DNA of 64,000 bases. Source: Pedobacter metabolipauper (GTDB lineage Bacteria > Bacteroidota > Bacteroidia > Sphingobacteriales > Sphingobacteriaceae). Below are positions 63,401 to 64,000 of the stretch, piece by piece (within the stretch, counting starts at the first letter, position 1; each line of letters opens with the position of its first letter). Both the position numbers and the translations under genes were made by a program. The notes below the pieces were generated by a model. That model made no database searches and had not been told where the DNA came from. It saw only the letters and a program-made list of their open reading frames with translations. The DNA is taken from NCBI RefSeq assembly GCF_004362715.1, contig NZ_SNYC01000004.1, positions 992,001-1,056,000 on the forward strand. Reading direction: 5' to 3'.

Positions 63401-64000
63401 ATACTTTAAACGTAACGCCTGCATTATCACTTCCAGCTGCTGCGCTTCCAATCGGTATTGTAAATACCAGTTATACCGTTCAAACGTTACCTGCAGCGAC
63501 CGGTGGAACAACACCATTTACGTATGCCGTAAATCAATCTAGCCTCCCTCCGGGATTGACCTTTAACGATACCAACCGTCAGATTTCCGGAACACCAAGT
63601 CAGTCTGGCACCTATACGATTCCACTTACTGCTACTGATGCAAATGGCTACAGTATTTCCAGGGATTATACACTCGTTGTAAGAGATCCATTGGTATTGC
63701 CTGGTGCTGTTTTAGCAACAGGTATCCTGAACCAGGTATATACCACACAAACCATTCCGGCGGCAACTGGTGGCAGTGGTCCTTATACGTATAGTGCTAC
63801 CGGACTTCAAATGGGGTTAACCTTTAATCCTTTAACCCGCCAAATTGCAGGTACACCAACTGTTTTAGGGGCAAATACTTTTGCCGTAAAAGTTGTCGAT
63901 GCTGATGGCACTACGGTTACCACAAATTATACGATCAATGTAATTGATCCGTTAATGCTGGCGCCAAAAGTTCTGGCTGATGGTACTGCAGGTACACCTT
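60491..64000 (+). CDS. Giant Ig-repeat surface protein (partial, runs off the window)
   Basis: An uninterrupted frame of 1170 codons starts at ATG 60491 and continues past the window end. The signal peptide is about residues 1-35 (VKKPLFLLLCLLGITLIN, cut after SYAQ). A first beta-rich domain (about 50-400) is followed by four Ig-like domains of the CHU/gliding type (about 405-482, 495-566, 580-651, 817-887; pattern CxGxxxxLxA...W...GG...TTPxLxATxTYYV). Between the third and fourth is a second beta domain resembling the first (about 657-808). From about 890 there are putative-Ig (He_PIG-like) repeats of about 87 residues with ATGGxxPxxYxxxxxxLPxGL...GTPxxxGxxxF. These features suggest an adhesin or gliding-related surface protein; the C-terminal anchor or T9SS signal is outside the window. 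No stop or frameshift was seen. Confidence 0.85.

Overview
The window is one contiguous stretch of a Bacteroidota chromosome, most likely family Sphingobacteriaceae and close to Pedobacter. The pointers are: TonB receptor plus DUF4249 lipoprotein pairs, a LytS/LytTR two-component pair, Bacteroidota-type promoters (TTG, about 19-21 bp, then TAnnTTTG), few Shine-Dalgarno sites, a CHU/gliding-type Ig-repeat surface protein, and about 40% G+C. The genus is inferred from gene content and style only; no database search was possible.

0-13 kb holds housekeeping and amino-acid synthesis genes. The greA tail, a HIT protein, a MazG-like protein, dtd and rsgA are followed by a threonine operon (thrA-thrB-thrC). 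A complete attenuator precedes this operon: a promoter, a 22-codon Thr/Ile-rich leader peptide, and mutually exclusive antiterminator and terminator helices. A META-domain lipoprotein converges on thrC. The methionine genes metH-metF lie on the minus strand behind a SAM-I-type riboswitch.

13-25 kb holds a TonB receptor, DUF4249 lipoprotein, histidine kinase and LytTR regulator cluster, a fragment of a YhcG-type nuclease, a Bax-inhibitor-like membrane protein, a hypothetical protein, murQ, an S41 protease and the GTPases der and era.

25-32 kb is the accessory part. It has a duplicated tRNA-fMet/tRNA-Glu pair, decayed tRNA-Glu-like sequence around an orphan secreted protein, an IS-end-like palindrome, a VOC protein, an SDR-TetR operon with two operator palindromes, the tail of a dead ABC permease, an AHSA1 protein, an 0.87-kb structured non-coding stretch, YdeI, DUF1569 and WYL proteins.

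32-51 kb holds a tripartite RND efflux operon, a GH99-like protein, a 2H-phosphoesterase, a fungal-TYR1-like prephenate dehydrogenase behind a candidate aromatic leader peptide, two L,D-transpeptidases, a FabF-like synthase, a sorbosone-dehydrogenase-like lipoprotein, and the tesA/ybbA/ybbP group.

51-64 kb is regulatory and surface-related. It has an orphan receiver without the phospho-acceptor Asp, a hybrid kinase with HPt domain facing a sigma-54 activator, a small secreted protein, an Rrf2 regulator with a 15-bp perfect operator palindrome, a uroporphyrinogen methyltransferase, and an HTH-NACHT-type protein with a degenerate P-loop. The last is divergent from a very large Ig-repeat surface protein that runs off the end of the window.
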